This document shows positions 1 through 8,537 of a stretch of DNA of 64,000 nucleotides, in pieces. The position numbers and the translations under genes were made by a program. How positions within the stretch are numbered: the first letter of the stretch is position 1; each line of letters opens with the position of its first letter. This stretch comes from Aestuariispira insulae (GTDB taxonomy: Bacteria > Pseudomonadota > Alphaproteobacteria > UBA8366 > Aestuariispiraceae): contig NZ_QRDW01000002.1 of NCBI RefSeq assembly GCF_003385955.1, forward strand, positions 434,001 through 498,000, given 5' to 3'. The notes beneath the pieces are model-generated. The model worked only from the letters and a program-made list of their open reading frames with translations, did not search any database and was not told where the DNA came from.

Positions 1-534
1 GGCAAGGATGTGAATTACACCATCCGGGTCTCTTTTGAAGAAGCCGCCAAGGGTGTCCGTCGCCGGGTGAAGCTGTATGACGGAAATTCCGTTGAGGTTA
101 CTATCCCTGCCGGTACAACGGATGGCCAGACCCTGCGTTTGAAGGAAAAAGGCACACCCGGCATGGGCGGGGGCCCGGCGGGTGACGCCTATGTGGAAGT
201 CCATGTGGATGCCCATCCGTATTTTGAGCTGGATGGCCGCGATATCTTTGTTGATGTGCCGATCTCCTTGTCGGAGGCGGTTCTCGGTGGAAAAATTACC
301 GTGCCAACCATTCATGGCTCTGTTGCGGTGACAGTGCCGGCAGGCTCGAATACCGGCAACACCCTGCGCCTCAAAGGCAAAGGGGTTGCGCCCAAGTCCG
401 GTGCGGCCGGGGACCAATATGTCCGCCTCAAGGTGATGCTGCCGGAAAAACCGGACAAGCAGCTGGTGGATTTCATCCGCGAATGGTCCAGTGATTACGA
501 TTATGATGTGCGAAAGCGGCTGAAAGACAGCTAA
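1..534 (+). CDS. DnaJ/CbpA-type co-chaperone, C-terminal part (5' end outside window)
   Basis: The frame is open from the first base, so the gene starts upstream and only the last 177 residues are visible. They form the two beta-sandwich substrate-binding domains of a DnaJ-family (Hsp40) protein. Domain I holds VTIPAGTTDGQTLRLKEKG followed by GDAYVEVHVDAHPYFELDG. Domain II holds ISLSEAVLGGKITVPTIHG and VTVPAGSNTGNTLRLKGKG. No CxxCxGxG zinc-finger repeats occur between or within these domains, which argues for a CbpA/class II protein rather than canonical DnaJ. The J domain would lie outside the window. The expected role is delivery of unfolded substrates to cytoplasmic DnaK. Confidence 0.88.
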   Translation, partial: GKDVNYTIRVSFEEAAKGVRRRVKLYDGNSVEVTIPAGTTDGQTLRLKEKGTPGMGGGPAGDAYVEVHVDAHPYFELDGRDIFVDVPISLSEAVLGGKITVPTIHGSVAVTVPAGSNTGNTLRLKGKGVAPKSGAAGDQYVRLKVMLPEKPDKQLVDFIREWSSDYDYDVRKRLKDS

Positions 535-626
535 GCGCCTTCATATCGCCTTTCTTTCGTCCAACCTGGTTCCTGATTGCGGCTTAACCTGCCGCCATCG
601 TTAGAACCGGGAAGGGCATTTGAATA

Positions 627-1253
627 ATGATGAATCATAATCGACAGGCTGTCAGCGCCATGCGCCGGCAGGTCTCTTTCTTTGCTGCCAGCCTGTCTTC
701 GCCAAGGCGGACAGGCGCGCTGGCCCCCAGCTCCGGGATGCTGGGACGGGCCATGGCGCGTGCGGCAGGTGCCTCCGATCCGGCGAAAATTCTCGAGTTC
801 GGTCCCGGCACCGGCACAGTGACCAGCAAATTGATTGAGGCTGGTGCGCGGGAAGAGAATTTGACGTTGGTGGAGTTGAATCCGGTCTTTGCCCATCTGC
901 TGGCGGACCGCTTTCCTTTGGCGCGGGTGATTTCGGGCGAGGCGTTGGCGGTTGCCGAGGCGTTAAGGCAGGAAAGGACCATGTTTTCCAGCGTCGTTTC
1001 CAGTCTTCCCTGTATGAATTTCCCGCATGAATTTCGAGAAAACCTGCTGGTGAAATCAATGGAACTGCTGCAGCCGGGGCGGCCGTTGGTGCAATTCACC
1101 TACAGTCTCGCCCCGCCTTTGCCAAAGCTTCCGACAGTCCGGGTGACCAGGACCCGCAGGATCTGGGCCAATATGCCGCCGGCGGTTGTCTGGAGTTATC
1201 GGATCCGGTTGGGATCAGGGCAGGGTGAAGAGCGGGGCGAAAACGCCGGATAG
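627..1253 (+). CDS. PmtA-like class I SAM-dependent methyltransferase (possible phospholipid N-methyltransferase)
   Basis: The 208-residue protein has a Rossmann-type SAM-binding motif, ILEFGPGTGTVT, at about residues 55-66, and the acidic strand LVELN at about 81-85. The segment SSLPCMNFP near residue 124 resembles the S-x-LP-x-x-NFP signature of PmtA phosphatidylethanolamine N-methyltransferases, which is also shared with KsgA-like enzymes. A role in methylating membrane phospholipid is therefore inferred from family resemblance. The start is one of two adjacent ATGs (627 or 630). The 3' end overlaps the convergent gene at 1215-1838 by 39 bp. The exact substrate is uncertain. Confidence 0.7.
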   Translation: MMNHNRQAVSAMRRQVSFFAASLSSPRRTGALAPSSGMLGRAMARAAGASDPAKILEFGPGTGTVTSKLIEAGAREENLTLVELNPVFAHLLADRFPLARVISGEALAVAEALRQERTMFSSVVSSLPCMNFPHEFRENLLVKSMELLQPGRPLVQFTYSLAPPLPKLPTVRVTRTRRIWANMPPAVVWSYRIRLGSGQGEERGENAG

Positions 1254-1838
1254 GCGCGCTTCGGCCAGCAGGTTAAAGATTGGCCAGCAGGCCAGCAGGC
1301 AAGCCCCATCACGCAAGGTGATCAGCATGAGACGCGGCCGGGTTTCGATATGAGCCTGATCGCGCCAGGCGGACAAACGGGGTAGCCAGCGACCGGTCCG
1401 GAAACAATAATCCTGGTATTCCGGGCTAAAATTCTTTGCCAGATATCGTTCTTCGCGCAAGATCACCCAATTGAAGACCAGAAAGGCGGAGAGGGTGAAA
1501 AAGGCGGTCAGCACAAAACTTCCGGTCAATAACCCCAAACCACAAGTGCCAATCAGGGAAAAGACGTAAAGCGGATTTCGGCATAGGCTGTAGGGGCCGA
1601 TGGTGACCAGGGCGGTTTTCTTCTTTGCCGCAATATAAAGGGTGCACCAGCACCTGCCCAGGATTGCCAGGCAGATCAGGCCCAGACCGATACCGTGCAT
1701 ATAGGATTGCACGGAACCATCCCATCGGGGGGCAATCACGCTGACCAGCACCAGGCTGACGGCAATGATCAAGGCAAGAAAATGTTTGCGATGCTTTTGT
1801 GTGCGGGAAAGGGATGTGTGGTCGATACTCTCTGACAT
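1215..1838 (-). CDS. isoprenylcysteine carboxyl methyltransferase (ICMT/PEMT)-like membrane protein
   Basis: This is a small integral membrane protein with several hydrophobic helices. Numbered from an upstream in-frame ATG at 1853, these lie at about 25-42, 52-70 and 98-130. It has the family hallmark GPYSLCRNPLYV (about 86-97), then REERYLAKNFSPEYQDYC (about 133-150), matching the E-x-x-L-x-x-x-F-x-x-x-Y-x-x-Y pattern of ICMT/PEMT-like methyltransferases. The hydrophobic C-terminal segment is an extra. The ATG giving MSESIDH (1838) looks like a better protein start than the one at 1853. In bacteria these proteins methylate varied lipids or small molecules, so the substrate cannot be named. 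Confidence 0.7.
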   Translation of the reverse strand: MSESIDHTSLSRTQKHRKHFLALIIAVSLVLVSVIAPRWDGSVQSYMHGIGLGLICLAILGRCWCTLYIAAKKKTALVTIGPYSLCRNPLYVFSLIGTCGLGLLTGSFVLTAFFTLSAFLVFNWVILREERYLAKNFSPEYQDYCFRTGRWLPRLSAWRDQAHIETRPRLMLITLRDGACLLACWPIFNLLAEARLSGVFAPLFTLP

Positions 1839-1960
1839 GGCCTTTGCTTTCAATCGTGGAGGCTGCCCCGCGTGGTGGGGCTGATTACCGGCAATTGACC
1901 ATGATCATCTGAATGGAATCTGAATATCTTTTGCTTGGGTCGGTGAGATTATGAAACGGC

Positions 1961-3442
1961 TTATCTTCCGCTGATCAGCAGGCCTAGCCCCAGAAGAGAG
2001 AGCAGGCGGGCAAAAGACCCCTCTCGTTCCGCCGCCAGTTCTTTGTTGGCGGTGCCGTCAACCTGCTCAAGCGGCTGGATTTCATCCTCTTTCGGAGCGG
2101 CCAGCAGATCACTCAGGGGGACAGATAGATTGGATTCATTGCTTTTCCTGGCATCGTTGAGGCGTTGTTGGAGGCGCTGTCCCCAAGCTTCGCGCAACTG
2201 GCTTCTGCCCAGGCGTGGGGGCAGGGTGAGTTCCAGTTCGTCCGCCAGTTTATCAAGGCTCTGGTTTTCCAGGTTACGGACCAGATGGCAGGCGCCATTT
2301 TCCGCGCGTGCCAGATATTGGCCTTTTTCCAGGGCCTGGATCGTGCTGGAAAACAGATTCGGGCCCAACTTGGTCCGGATCGCCAATTGGCGCTCGGGAA
2401 TGCCAAGGCCTGTTTCCGCGGCCAATTTCAACTGGTGCAGCACGGAAAGTGCGGCGGCCAAACGTTTGACCGGGGCGGCATGATGGTCGTCAACCCGGCG
2501 GCTGCCGGCGCGCCATTCCGGCAGGCTGGCGGTTAATTCGGCGCAAAAGAGCACCACAATCCAGCTGAGATAGACCCAAAGCAGGAAAATCGGCACCGTT
2601 GCCATGGCGCCATAGATGGTTTCGTAGGTCGGGAAGGACCGGATGTACCAGCCAAAACCCGCTTTCAACCCTTCAAACAGAGTACCGGCCAGCAACCCGC
2701 CGATCATCGCATCCCGGCGTCGGACCGGATAATTGGGGATGATCGCAAATAGCAGGCTGAAGCCGATGACTTCCATCAGGAAAGGCGAGATGCTGATCAG
2801 CCAACCCAGTGAACCGGTATAATCTTCGACCCCGCTGGTCTGGGCCATGGTGAAAAGATAACTGCTCAAGGACAGGCTGGCACCGAACAGGATGGGGGCA
2901 ATGGTCAGGACCGCCCAATAGATTGCCAGCCGGCTGATGATTGTGCGCGGGTTTTTAACCCGCCAGATGGTGTTCATCGCGCCCGAGATATTCATCAGGA
3001 GCATGATCGCGCTGATGCCGAGGAAGATGATGCCAACCGCGGTCAGGCCAGAGGTTTTTGAGGTGAATTGTTCCAGGTAGCCCTGAACCTCGATCCCGAC
3101 ACCGGGGATGAAATTTTCGAAAAGGAAGGATTGGATCTGGGTTTTCAGGCGCTCAAAAGCCGGAAAAGCGGCAAAAATGGCAAAGCTGATCGCCAGCAGC
3201 GGCACCATGGCCAGCAGGGAAGAAAAAGTCAGGGCCGAGGCGCGTTGCTGCATATGATCCATTAGAAAACGTCGGAAGACATAGAGGGTCAATGTCGGCA
3301 AATCCCACAGAGAATCATCCCGATAGCGGACTTTTTTGCGTGTTGTGGCCGCCTTTTTGGGCTGTGCCGGCTGTTTTGCAGGGCTTTCGGCCTCGTTCGC
3401 CGGTGATTTTTGAGTCGCCTTATTGGTATTCTCTGGTGTCAT
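1961..3442 (-). CDS. YihY/BrkB family inner-membrane protein
   Basis: The 493-residue protein starts with a Lys/Ala/Pro-rich cytoplasmic tail of about 45 residues. It continues with the YihY core: RRFLMDHMQQRASALTFSSL just before the first helix, then several strongly hydrophobic segments to about residue 310. The family used to be called ribonuclease BN, a misassignment; members are now regarded as membrane proteins of unclear function. The C-terminal 180 residues (from about RAGSRRVDD) are soluble and may hold a helical or winged-helix-like domain, making this a long family member. It is transcribed divergently from fabI. Confidence 0.85.
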   Translation of the reverse strand: MTPENTNKATQKSPANEAESPAKQPAQPKKAATTRKKVRYRDDSLWDLPTLTLYVFRRFLMDHMQQRASALTFSSLLAMVPLLAISFAIFAAFPAFERLKTQIQSFLFENFIPGVGIEVQGYLEQFTSKTSGLTAVGIIFLGISAIMLLMNISGAMNTIWRVKNPRTIISRLAIYWAVLTIAPILFGASLSLSSYLFTMAQTSGVEDYTGSLGWLISISPFLMEVIGFSLLFAIIPNYPVRRRDAMIGGLLAGTLFEGLKAGFGWYIRSFPTYETIYGAMATVPIFLLWVYLSWIVVLFCAELTASLPEWRAGSRRVDDHHAAPVKRLAAALSVLHQLKLAAETGLGIPERQLAIRTKLGPNLFSSTIQALEKGQYLARAENGACHLVRNLENQSLDKLADELELTLPPRLGRSQLREAWGQRLQQRLNDARKSNESNLSVPLSDLLAAPKEDEIQPLEQVDGTANKELAAEREGSFARLLSLLGLGLLISGR

Positions 3443-3552
3443 CCTGCAGCCTCAAACCTGGGAAAAGCGCAATATCCTTAATGGTTTGCTGTGCCAGTTT
3501 GCAATGATTATAGCGTGATCATAACGCGCTGTCTTGGAATACCAAGCTTCCT

Positions 3553-3580
3553 TTGACCTGCCGGTGAAACCGCGTATGAT
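3553..3580 (+). promoter_or_regulatory. candidate sigma-70 promoter of fabI
   Basis: A -35 box TTGACC (3553-3558) and a -10 box TATGAT (3575-3580) are separated by 16 bp. They lie about 75 bp upstream of the fabI start, in the intergenic region shared with the divergent yihY-like gene. This was called by eye from the consensus only. Confidence 0.5.
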
Positions 3581-3655
3581 ACCGGCTCTTGCCTGCGATG
3601 GGTTAGCCGCGCCTCCAGCCGGCACGCGGGACATAAAGGAATAACAGAGGTGGAA

Positions 3656-4501
3656 ATGAACAATCCTGCACAATTGATGGCCGGGAAGCGCGGCCTCATT
3701 CTGGGTTTGGCGAATGATAAATCCATTGCCTGGGGCATTGCCAAGGCTTTGCATGCCCATGGGGCGGAACTGGCTTTCACTTATCAGGGTGAAGCATTGT
3801 TGAAGCGGGTCAAGCCGCTGGCGGAATCCCTGGGATCCGATTTTGTGCTGCCGTGCGATGTGACTGATGAGAACAGCATGGACGAAGTCTTTGCCGCCAT
3901 TCAGGAAAAATGGGGTACATTTGACTTTATGGTTCATGCGGTCGCTTTTTCCGACAAGGAAGAACTGAAAGGCAAATATCTGGCGACCACGCGCGATAAC
4001 TTCCTGCGCACCATGGATATTTCCTGTTATTCCCTGACCGCGCTGTCCCAGCGTGCCGCCCCTTTGATGAATGAAGGTGGCTCTATTGTCACCTTGACCT
4101 ATTACGGTGCCGAACGTGTGATGCCGCACTATAATGTCATGGGTGTCGCCAAGGCGGCCCTTGAGGCTAGCGTTCGTTATCTGGCCGTTGATATGGGCAA
4201 CCAGGGGGTTCGCGTGAATGCCATTTCTGCTGGCCCGATCAAGACGCTGGCCGCCAGTGGCATCGGTGATTTCCGCTATATCCTGAAATGGAATGAATTG
4301 AACGCGCCCTTGAAGCGCAATGTGACCATCGACGAAGTGGGCGGCTCTGCGCTCTATCTTCTCTCCGATCTGGGCGCGGGTGTTTCCGGCGAAGTGCATC
4401 ATGTGGATTGCGGTTATCACACCGTCGGCATGGTCGGCATTGATGCGGCTGAAGAAACCGCGGAATTGCTGGCGACTTTGAAGGGCAAGGCATCTTCCTG
4501 A
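3656..4501 (+). CDS. fabI: enoyl-[acyl-carrier-protein] reductase (NADH), FabI
   Basis: FabI catalyses the last reduction of each fatty-acid elongation cycle in the cytoplasm. This is a short-chain dehydrogenase with the FabI-type nucleotide-binding stretch GLANDKSIAWGIA (about 18-29 from the chosen start). The catalytic pair is in the pattern of E. coli FabI Tyr146/Tyr156/Lys163, seen here as LTYYGAERVMPHYNVMGVAK with Y149, Y159 and K166. An in-frame GTG at 3650 is less likely because the Shine-Dalgarno sequence GAGG (3647-3650) overlaps it; the same sequence sits 5 nt before the ATG at 3656. A strong terminator follows the gene. Confidence 0.95.
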   Translation: MNNPAQLMAGKRGLILGLANDKSIAWGIAKALHAHGAELAFTYQGEALLKRVKPLAESLGSDFVLPCDVTDENSMDEVFAAIQEKWGTFDFMVHAVAFSDKEELKGKYLATTRDNFLRTMDISCYSLTALSQRAAPLMNEGGSIVTLTYYGAERVMPHYNVMGVAKAALEASVRYLAVDMGNQGVRVNAISAGPIKTLAASGIGDFRYILKWNELNAPLKRNVTIDEVGGSALYLLSDLGAGVSGEVHHVDCGYHTVGMVGIDAAEETAELLATLKGKASS

Positions 4502-4535
4502 CGGTTTCGGCAATAATTTGCCGTTAACAGACTTG

Positions 4536-4583
4536 AACGGGGGCTATGGCGGTCTTACAAAGCCATAGTCCCCGTTTTTATTT
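4536..4583 (+). terminator. rho-independent terminator after fabI
   Basis: A 15-bp stem, 4536-4550 (AACGGGGGCTATGGC) pairing with 4562-4576 (GCCATAGTCCCCGTT, one G.T pair), is followed by a T-rich tail. It lies between fabI and aroC and separates their transcription. Its presence also argues against any aroC start upstream of 4606. Confidence 0.88.
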
Positions 4584-4605
4584 GCGATTAAAGGGTAGTG
4601 TGATT

Positions 4606-5694
4606 ATGTCCGGCAACGGTTTTGGCCATTTGTTCCGTTTCACCACTTTCGGCGAAAGCCATGGCCCGGCCATTGGCTGTGTGGTGGATGGCGTGCCGCC
4701 GATGATCGATCTGGAAGAGGCGGATTTGCAGGTCTATCTGGACCAGCGCAAGCCGGGCACGTCGAAATTCACCACCCAGCGCCGCGAGCCGGACCAGGTG
4801 AAGATCCTGTCCGGGGTTTTCGAGGGCAAGACCACCGGGACCTCCATCGGCCTGCTGATTGAAAATACCGACCAGCGTTCCAAGGATTATGGGGATATCA
4901 AGGATAAATTCCGTCCGGGCCATGCGGATTATACCTATTGGGAAAAATACGGTATCCGGGATTATCGCGGCGGCGGGCGTTCTTCTGCCCGTGAAACGGC
5001 CATGCGGGTTGCGGCCGGCGGCATCGCCCGCAAGATCCTGGATCATCTGATCGAGGGGGGCGTCCAGGTGCGCGGCGCGCTGGTCCAGATGGGCCCGCAT
5101 AAGATCAATCGCGACAATTGGGACTGGGACCAGGTCGGGCAAAACCCGTTTTTCTGCCCCGATGCCAAGGCGGCGGAAGATTGGGCCGCCTATCTTGATG
5201 GGGTGCGCAAGGCGGGCTCCAGCTGCGGTGCCGTGATCGAGGTTCAGGCCTCGGGCGTGCCGGTGGGGCTGGGCGCGCCGGTTTATGACAAGCTGGATAC
5301 CGATATTGCGCGTGCGATGATGTCGATCAACGCGGTCAAGGCGGTTGAGATCGGCAACGGGTTCGAAGCGGCGGCGTTATCAGGAGAAGAGAATGCTGAT
5401 GAAATGCGCCCGGGCCCGGACGGCAAACCGGAATTTTCCTCCAACAATGCCGGCGGCATTCTGGGCGGCATTTCCACCGGCCAGGATATTGTCTGCCGTT
5501 TCGCGGTCAAACCGACCAGTTCGATCCTGACCCCGCGCCAGACGGTGGACAAGGATGGCAATGCCGCCGAGATCCTGACCAAGGGCCGCCATGATCCTTG
5601 TGTCGGCATCCGTGCGGTGCCGGTGGGCGAGGCGATGCTGGCCTGTGTCCTGGCCGATCATCTGATGCGTCACCGGGCGCAATGTGGGTTCTGA
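4606..5694 (+). CDS. aroC: chorismate synthase
   Basis: AroC converts 5-enolpyruvylshikimate-3-phosphate to chorismate using reduced FMN, the last shared step of aromatic amino acid synthesis. The N-terminus [20 protein letters not shown] and the signature [20 protein letters not shown] are diagnostic, as is the later [20 protein letters not shown]. The 362-residue length is normal for the family. The reading frame stays open further upstream to 4546, but that extension would include the fabI terminator, so the ATG at 4606 (MSGNGFGH) is chosen. The next gene starts 13 bp after the stop. Confidence 0.96.
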   Translation: MSGNGFGHLFRFTTFGESHGPAIGCVVDGVPPMIDLEEADLQVYLDQRKPGTSKFTTQRREPDQVKILSGVFEGKTTGTSIGLLIENTDQRSKDYGDIKDKFRPGHADYTYWEKYGIRDYRGGGRSSARETAMRVAAGGIARKILDHLIEGGVQVRGALVQMGPHKINRDNWDWDQVGQNPFFCPDAKAAEDWAAYLDGVRKAGSSCGAVIEVQASGVPVGLGAPVYDKLDTDIARAMMSINAVKAVEIGNGFEAAALSGEENADEMRPGPDGKPEFSSNNAGGILGGISTGQDIVCRFAVKPTSSILTPRQTVDKDGNAAEILTKGRHDPCVGIRAVPVGEAMLACVLADHLMRHRAQCGF

Positions 5695-5707
5695 CAGGGG
5701 AAAAAAG

Positions 5708-6574
5708 ATGACTGCCCATTTCCGGCTGGACGGCCTGACGCCACAGGATATTGGCGATCTGATGAAGCTGACGGCGGCCGTGGGCTGGGATTTCACCCGC
5801 GATGAATGGTGGACCATGTTTGTGGCGGGACGGGTAATCGGACATCGAAATGACAAAGATTTTGCGGTCAGCTCAGCCGCCGTCCTGCCCTATGGGCCGG
5901 ATTTTGCGGTCATCGGCGGGGTCATTGTCGATCCGAAGCGCCAGGGGCGCGGCCTGGGCCGCCAGGTGATGGAACGTGCCATCACCCTGCTGCCGGAAGA
6001 GGAAACCGCCACTTACGGACTGGTGGCGACCGATGAAGGCGCGCGCCTATACGAAAAACTGGGTTTCATCGAGGATAGCTTGCTGTGGAAGGCCTTCATG
6101 GACGGCCCCATGGATGAAGCGCCCTGTGAGCCTGATGGCCACGAGATCCGCGAACAGCTCGCCATGAAGGACCTCAATAACTTCATCAAGCTGGATGCAA
6201 AACTGTTTGGCCATCCCAGGGCGGAATTTATCAAACGCCGCTTTGGCCAGTCCCCGGAACGGGCCTTCCTCTATACGATGGATGGTGATCTGGTGGGGTA
6301 TGCGCTGGGTGTCACCCGCGAGGATCTGATGATCATCGGGCCGGTCTCCGCGCCCAATCCGGAATTGGCGCTGGCCTTGATCAAATCGGTGGGCAGCCGC
6401 CATTCCGGCCGTCTGCGCATTGATATTCCCCATCGGCACAAACAGCTGATCACCGACTGCGTGGATGAGGGCTTTTCCCATCATTCCGACTGTCCGGTGA
6501 TGAAAAAGGGGCCGGGCAAAGTCTCAAAAGGCTGGAAAAACTACTATGCGCTCGCGGCCCAAGCCTATCTCTGA
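5708..6574 (+). CDS. GNAT family N-acetyltransferase
   Basis: The 288-residue protein has an N-terminal GNAT fold with the acetyl-CoA loop VDPKRQGRGLGRQVMERA, followed by GLVATDEGARLYEKLGF, the usual C-terminal GNAT motif. The second half (from about residue 145) resembles the second domain of YitH/Acetyltransf_18-type two-domain acetyltransferases. The substrate is unknown. The chosen ATG has AGGGG about 7 nt upstream. The gene probably shares a transcript with aroC and overlaps the next gene by 29 bp. Confidence 0.8.
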   Translation: MTAHFRLDGLTPQDIGDLMKLTAAVGWDFTRDEWWTMFVAGRVIGHRNDKDFAVSSAAVLPYGPDFAVIGGVIVDPKRQGRGLGRQVMERAITLLPEEETATYGLVATDEGARLYEKLGFIEDSLLWKAFMDGPMDEAPCEPDGHEIREQLAMKDLNNFIKLDAKLFGHPRAEFIKRRFGQSPERAFLYTMDGDLVGYALGVTREDLMIIGPVSAPNPELALALIKSVGSRHSGRLRIDIPHRHKQLITDCVDEGFSHHSDCPVMKKGPGKVSKGWKNYYALAAQAYL

Positions 6575-6866
6575 AGAAACCGAAACCGAATGTATCAAGC
6601 TGGCGGGCATTGTCGCCAGTTTCACGGTCTGGTTCCTGATCGGCCTGACATTGGCTTCAATTGGGTTGGTGGCGAACTGGCCCGACAAGGAACTGGGCTT
6701 TCTGCCAGTTTTGATGTTCCTGGCGGTGCTGCCACTGGCCCTGAGCGGTGGCTATTTTCTCTGGATGCGCCGGTTTGCCGGTTTCATCATACGGGTGGGT
6801 GCCATGCTGGTCGAAATGATGAGTTGGCTTCGCTTTCTGGGATCATTTTGGCGCATCTTTGATTGA
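6546..6866 (+). CDS. uncharacterised small membrane protein
   Basis: The 106-residue protein has two hydrophobic segments, about 20-45 and 51-74, and a third amphipathic stretch near the C-terminus. It overlaps the end of the GNAT gene by 29 bp in another frame, which suggests translational coupling. I do not recognise the family. The hydrophobic pattern and the operon position are the only evidence that it is real. Confidence 0.55.
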   Translation: MRSRPKPISEETETECIKLAGIVASFTVWFLIGLTLASIGLVANWPDKELGFLPVLMFLAVLPLALSGGYFLWMRRFAGFIIRVGAMLVEMMSWLRFLGSFWRIFD

Positions 6867-6902
6867 GGTTGACCACCCGCAATCCTGAGCCTATTCCGTG
6901 TC

Positions 6903-8042
6903 TCAGCCTGGAAAAGCCTGTTCTAGATCTGCCAACAGGTCCCAGCAATCCTCGATTCCGACCGACAGGCGCAAGAGGTCATCCGGCACGGGAGAGTCCG
7001 GCCCCTCGATCGAATAGCGGTGCTCGATCAGGCTTTCCACGCCGCCAAGGGATGTGGCGCGCTTCCAGAGCTTCGTGCGCTCTGTCACCCGGATGGCGGC
7101 CTCCATCCCGTCTTTCAGGCGGATGGAAAGCATGCCGCCAAAGCCATCCTTCATCTGTTTGCAGGCGGTGATATAACCGGGATCGCTTTCCAGGCCCGGG
7201 TAAAGCACTTCTGACACGGCGGGATGGTCTTCCAAGCGGTAGGCCAAGTTGAGCGCATTTTCGCTCTGTCGTTTCACCCGCAGCGGCAGGGTGCGCATGC
7301 CGCGCAGCAGCAGGCTGGCCTCCTGCGGGCCCAGAATGGTGCCAAGCTGGGCCCGGATCTGTTTGATGGCAGCCCAGAAATCATCCTGTTCCCGGCAGGC
7401 CAGTGCCCCCGCGATCACGTCAGAATGGCCGTTTAGATATTTGCTGGCGGAATGCATGACGATATCTGCCCCCAGATCCAGCGGCCTGGTATGCACAGGG
7501 GTTGCCACTGTGCTGTCGACCGCCAGCTTGGCCCCGGCATTGCGGGCAATGACGGCGCAGGCGGCAATGTCGCTCACCGTCCAGAGCGGATTGCCGGGCG
7601 TTTCCAGCCAGATCAGTTTGGTCTTGCCAGGGATCACGGCGACGTCGATGGCGTTTGGATCCGTGGCGTCCACCAGGGAGAGTTCCAACCCGTGCTTTTT
7701 GCACCAGTCCACCAGCCAGTTGCGGAATGCCCAATACATGACCCCGGGTGCCACGATATGGGCACCTGGAGCGAGCGCCATCACCACAGCAGTTGCCGCC
7801 GACATGCCGGAGGAAAAGACCAGGGCGTCCGCGCCGTTTTCCAGCCGGGCCAACAGGGCCTCGGCGGGGGCGAAGGTTGGGTTGTCGGTCCGGGCATAGA
7901 GCGGGCTTGCCGGGTCCGGGCTTCTGGCGTCGCGCACGTAAGTGGTGGCCAGATGCACGGGCGGCACGACAGCCCCAGTTTCCCGATCCACATGCCCCAG
8001 CGCCTGGGCGGCAAGCGTGTCGTTTTTCCAGTTCTCGGACAT
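6903..8042 (-). CDS. PLP-dependent trans-sulfuration enzyme (cystathionine beta/gamma-lyase family)
   Basis: The 379-residue Cys/Met-metabolism PLP enzyme has the Schiff-base lysine at about K201 within HSASKYLNGHSDV. The cofactor aspartate is in LAVDST (about D176), and YARTDNPT occupies the phosphate-binding tyrosine region (about 49-56). This fold includes cystathionine beta-lyase (MetC), cystathionine gamma-lyase and O-acyl-homoserine sulfhydrylases. The C-terminal LGGVESLIEHR is typical of the lyases, so MetC-like activity is the best guess. It is monocistronic and minus-strand, converging with the upstream membrane-protein gene. Confidence 0.88.
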   Translation of the reverse strand: MSENWKNDTLAAQALGHVDRETGAVVPPVHLATTYVRDARSPDPASPLYARTDNPTFAPAEALLARLENGADALVFSSGMSAATAVVMALAPGAHIVAPGVMYWAFRNWLVDWCKKHGLELSLVDATDPNAIDVAVIPGKTKLIWLETPGNPLWTVSDIAACAVIARNAGAKLAVDSTVATPVHTRPLDLGADIVMHSASKYLNGHSDVIAGALACREQDDFWAAIKQIRAQLGTILGPQEASLLLRGMRTLPLRVKRQSENALNLAYRLEDHPAVSEVLYPGLESDPGYITACKQMKDGFGGMLSIRLKDGMEAAIRVTERTKLWKRATSLGGVESLIEHRYSIEGPDSPVPDDLLRLSVGIEDCWDLLADLEQAFPG

Positions 8043-8111
8043 GACTTTATCTTTCTGGGAAGCGAGACATATAGCGGGCAGAAAAGTAATAGTTCTTCTG
8101 AAGGGGAGATA

Positions 8112-8537
8112 TCAGAAGCCTGCCAGCCTCGCCAACAGGAAACCATTATCCCATTTCGGCTGGCGGTCTTCCACCATGACCCGGTGGCCGCGGTCCAGGC
8201 CCTTGGCGTCGGCCTCGACCCGGATCTGGATCCAGCGGGCCACCAATTCGTTGTTCAGATCATCCAGGATGGTCAGGGCCAGTTCTTCCAGGCTGGCAAA
8301 GGCGTGGCGGTCAAATTCATGCAAGTACAGCTCAAAGGCCTGGGTGGTCAGCAACAGTTTGTCCGGCACGTAAAAGAGATGCACGGTGGCATAATCGTCG
8401 ACCGCCTTAACACTCAATTCGCACAGATAATCGACCGCGGGATTGGGATTGGGCGCAGTTTCCAGTGTCGACTGGCGCTTGATCCGATCCGGCATGTCTC
8501 CCCGTTCCAATAGCTGGCTTTCGTCCTTGGCCGTCAT
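8112..8537 (-). CDS. degenerate QueF-like T-fold protein lacking the catalytic loop
   Basis: The 141 residues align well with QueF (NADPH-dependent preQ0 reductase). LETAPNPNPAVDYL matches the ET-x-PNP-x-x-x-x-DYL start, and DYATVHLFYVPDK matches DFATI-x-I-x-YVPDK. FELYLHEFDRHAF and LTILDDLNNELVARWIQIRV match the LKLYLFSFRNH and NRIMDDLV...PRW regions. The PEFTSLCPVTGQP-type loop carrying the active-site Cys is missing (about nine residues shorter), and the substrate-binding Glu (E-x-KS-x-K) is replaced by Thr. It therefore cannot be an active nitrile reductase; a binding or structural role is inferred. Its ATG overlaps the stop of the FliK-like gene (ATGA). Confidence 0.75.
   Translation of the reverse strand: MTAKDESQLLERGDMPDRIKRQSTLETAPNPNPAVDYLCELSVKAVDDYATVHLFYVPDKLLLTTQAFELYLHEFDRHAFASLEELALTILDDLNNELVARWIQIRVEADAKGLDRGHRVMVEDRQPKWDNGFLLARLAGF

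Noticed and set aside
3452-4513. 353-codon frame opposite fabI
   Set aside because: Antisense to an unmistakable fabI and without protein-like features.
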